A DNA stretch of 6,319 bases, from assembly GCA_030266525.1 (NCBI GenBank), contig JAJDIC010000106.1, forward strand, positions 1 to 6,319, written 5' to 3'. The first letter of the stretch is position 1. Each line of letters begins with the position of its first letter. Below the pieces are notes generated by a model. It was not told the DNA's origin. It did not search any database and worked only from the letters and a program-made list of their open reading frames with translations. The stretch comes from Desulfovibrio sp. OttesenSCG-928-G15 (lineage in GTDB: Bacteria; Desulfobacterota; Desulfovibrionia; Desulfovibrionales; Desulfovibrionaceae). The translations under genes and the position numbers were made by a program. Positions 5,951 to 6,319 of this stretch are shown here, piece after piece.

Positions 5951-6313
5951 ATGACAGCCAACGAAAAGCAAATGAATTTCACTATGTTTCCTGATATTAC
6001 CCAACGCAATCTTTTGGAAGCGCTCCGCTCGGGCGACAAAGGCAAACTCCCCGCCTATGACCCCGAACTCTTGTACGTCGAATGTCAGGCCTGCGGCAAG
6101 CCGGTTATCTGGGAGCCGGGCAAAACCACGGCGCTGCTTAGGGCTGCCGGGGTTGACGTGAGCAAGCTGGATGAGCGCTGCATGATTATTTCCGAAGGAT
6201 GCCCTTCATGCCAGCCCTCTCTTCTTAACGGTTTTACCCTTGCGGTCGTGCGTCTTGCCGGACTTACTCCGGAGGAGGCAGCGTACATGATGCGCCCCGG
6301 CGGCACCGCTTAG
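5951..6313 (+). CDS. Small zinc-ribbon-like protein of unknown function, 120 aa
   Basis: The 120-residue product carries CQAC at residues 45-48 and CPSC at 84-87, about 35 residues apart, plus Cys77. This is the spacing expected of a small treble-clef or zinc-ribbon site, so I infer zinc binding. No signal peptide or membrane segment is visible, so it should be cytoplasmic. The N-terminal part (MTANEKQMNFTMFPDITQ) is polar. The C-terminal part, LLNGFTLAVVRLAGLTPEEA, looks helical. I do not recognise a named family and assign no function; a regulatory or adaptor role would be a guess. The start follows AGGTGG at five bases. It is divergent from mutL with about 121 bases between the two starts. 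Codons 20 to stop lie inside the right arm of the inverted repeat, so a second, truncated copy exists at the left end of the window. Confidence 0.85.
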   Translation: MTANEKQMNFTMFPDITQRNLLEALRSGDKGKLPAYDPELLYVECQACGKPVIWEPGKTTALLRAAGVDVSKLDERCMIISEGCPSCQPSLLNGFTLAVVRLAGLTPEEAAYMMRPGGTA

Positions 6314-6319
6314 GAAACG
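6009..6319. repeat. Right arm of 311-bp inverted repeat
   Basis: This arm is the exact reverse complement of bases 1-311. It begins within codon 20 of the CxxC-protein gene and runs through the TAG stop to the last base of the window. The boundary inside the gene is sharp, and the bases just outside share no extended similarity with the left arm. Because the complete gene with its ribosome binding site is here, this arm looks like the original and the left arm like the derived copy. Confidence 0.95.

Noticed and set aside
1..6319. Interpretation of the terminal inverted repeats as ends of a transposon or linear plasmid
   Set aside because: The interior holds chromosomal housekeeping genes, the repeat is an internal piece of a coding gene, and there is no transposase, replication gene or terminal protein.

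Overview
The window looks like an ordinary chromosomal segment of a GC-rich, probably anaerobic bacterium. A member of the Desulfovibrionaceae is my best guess. That placement is inference: it rests on the base composition, a MutL with a metal-dependent endonuclease type of C-terminus (not the enterobacterial type), and a cysteine-cluster flavodoxin-like protein of a kind common in strict anaerobes. No mobile element, CRISPR array, rRNA or tRNA was recognised.

Layout from left to right. Bases 1-311 are an exact inverted copy of bases 6009-6319, holding a 5'-truncated copy of the gene at the right end. Bases 312-413 hold a possible start of another minus-strand gene that is cut by the repeat. 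Bases 414-604 are non-coding as far as I can see. A plus-strand gene of unknown function occupies 605-1120. It converges on a minus-strand block, and a strong shared hairpin terminator (1154-1197) separates them.

The minus-strand block, in order of transcription, is mutL (5829-3547), a glyoxalase II-like metallo-beta-lactamase-fold hydrolase (3411-2785), a flavodoxin-family iron-sulfur flavoprotein candidate (2620-1928, TTG start) and a ComF-family phosphoribosyltransferase (1947-1198). The last two overlap by 20 bases and are surely co-transcribed. The other gaps (135 and 164 bases) leave room for internal promoters, and the 164-base gap contains an imperfect terminator-like hairpin, so the block may be more than one transcription unit.

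Divergent from mutL at the right end is a small plus-strand gene (5951-6313) for a 120-residue protein with two CxxC pairs. The intergenic region carries overlapping promoter-like elements for both directions.

The genes have no single pathway in common: DNA mismatch repair, thioester hydrolysis, redox chemistry and DNA uptake or nucleotide-related chemistry. The most unusual structural point is the 311-base inverted repeat that runs exactly to both edges of the window. It is either a real inverted partial gene duplication or a chimeric or repeat-bounded contig. The sequence alone cannot decide. I do not see convincing evidence of a new biological system here.
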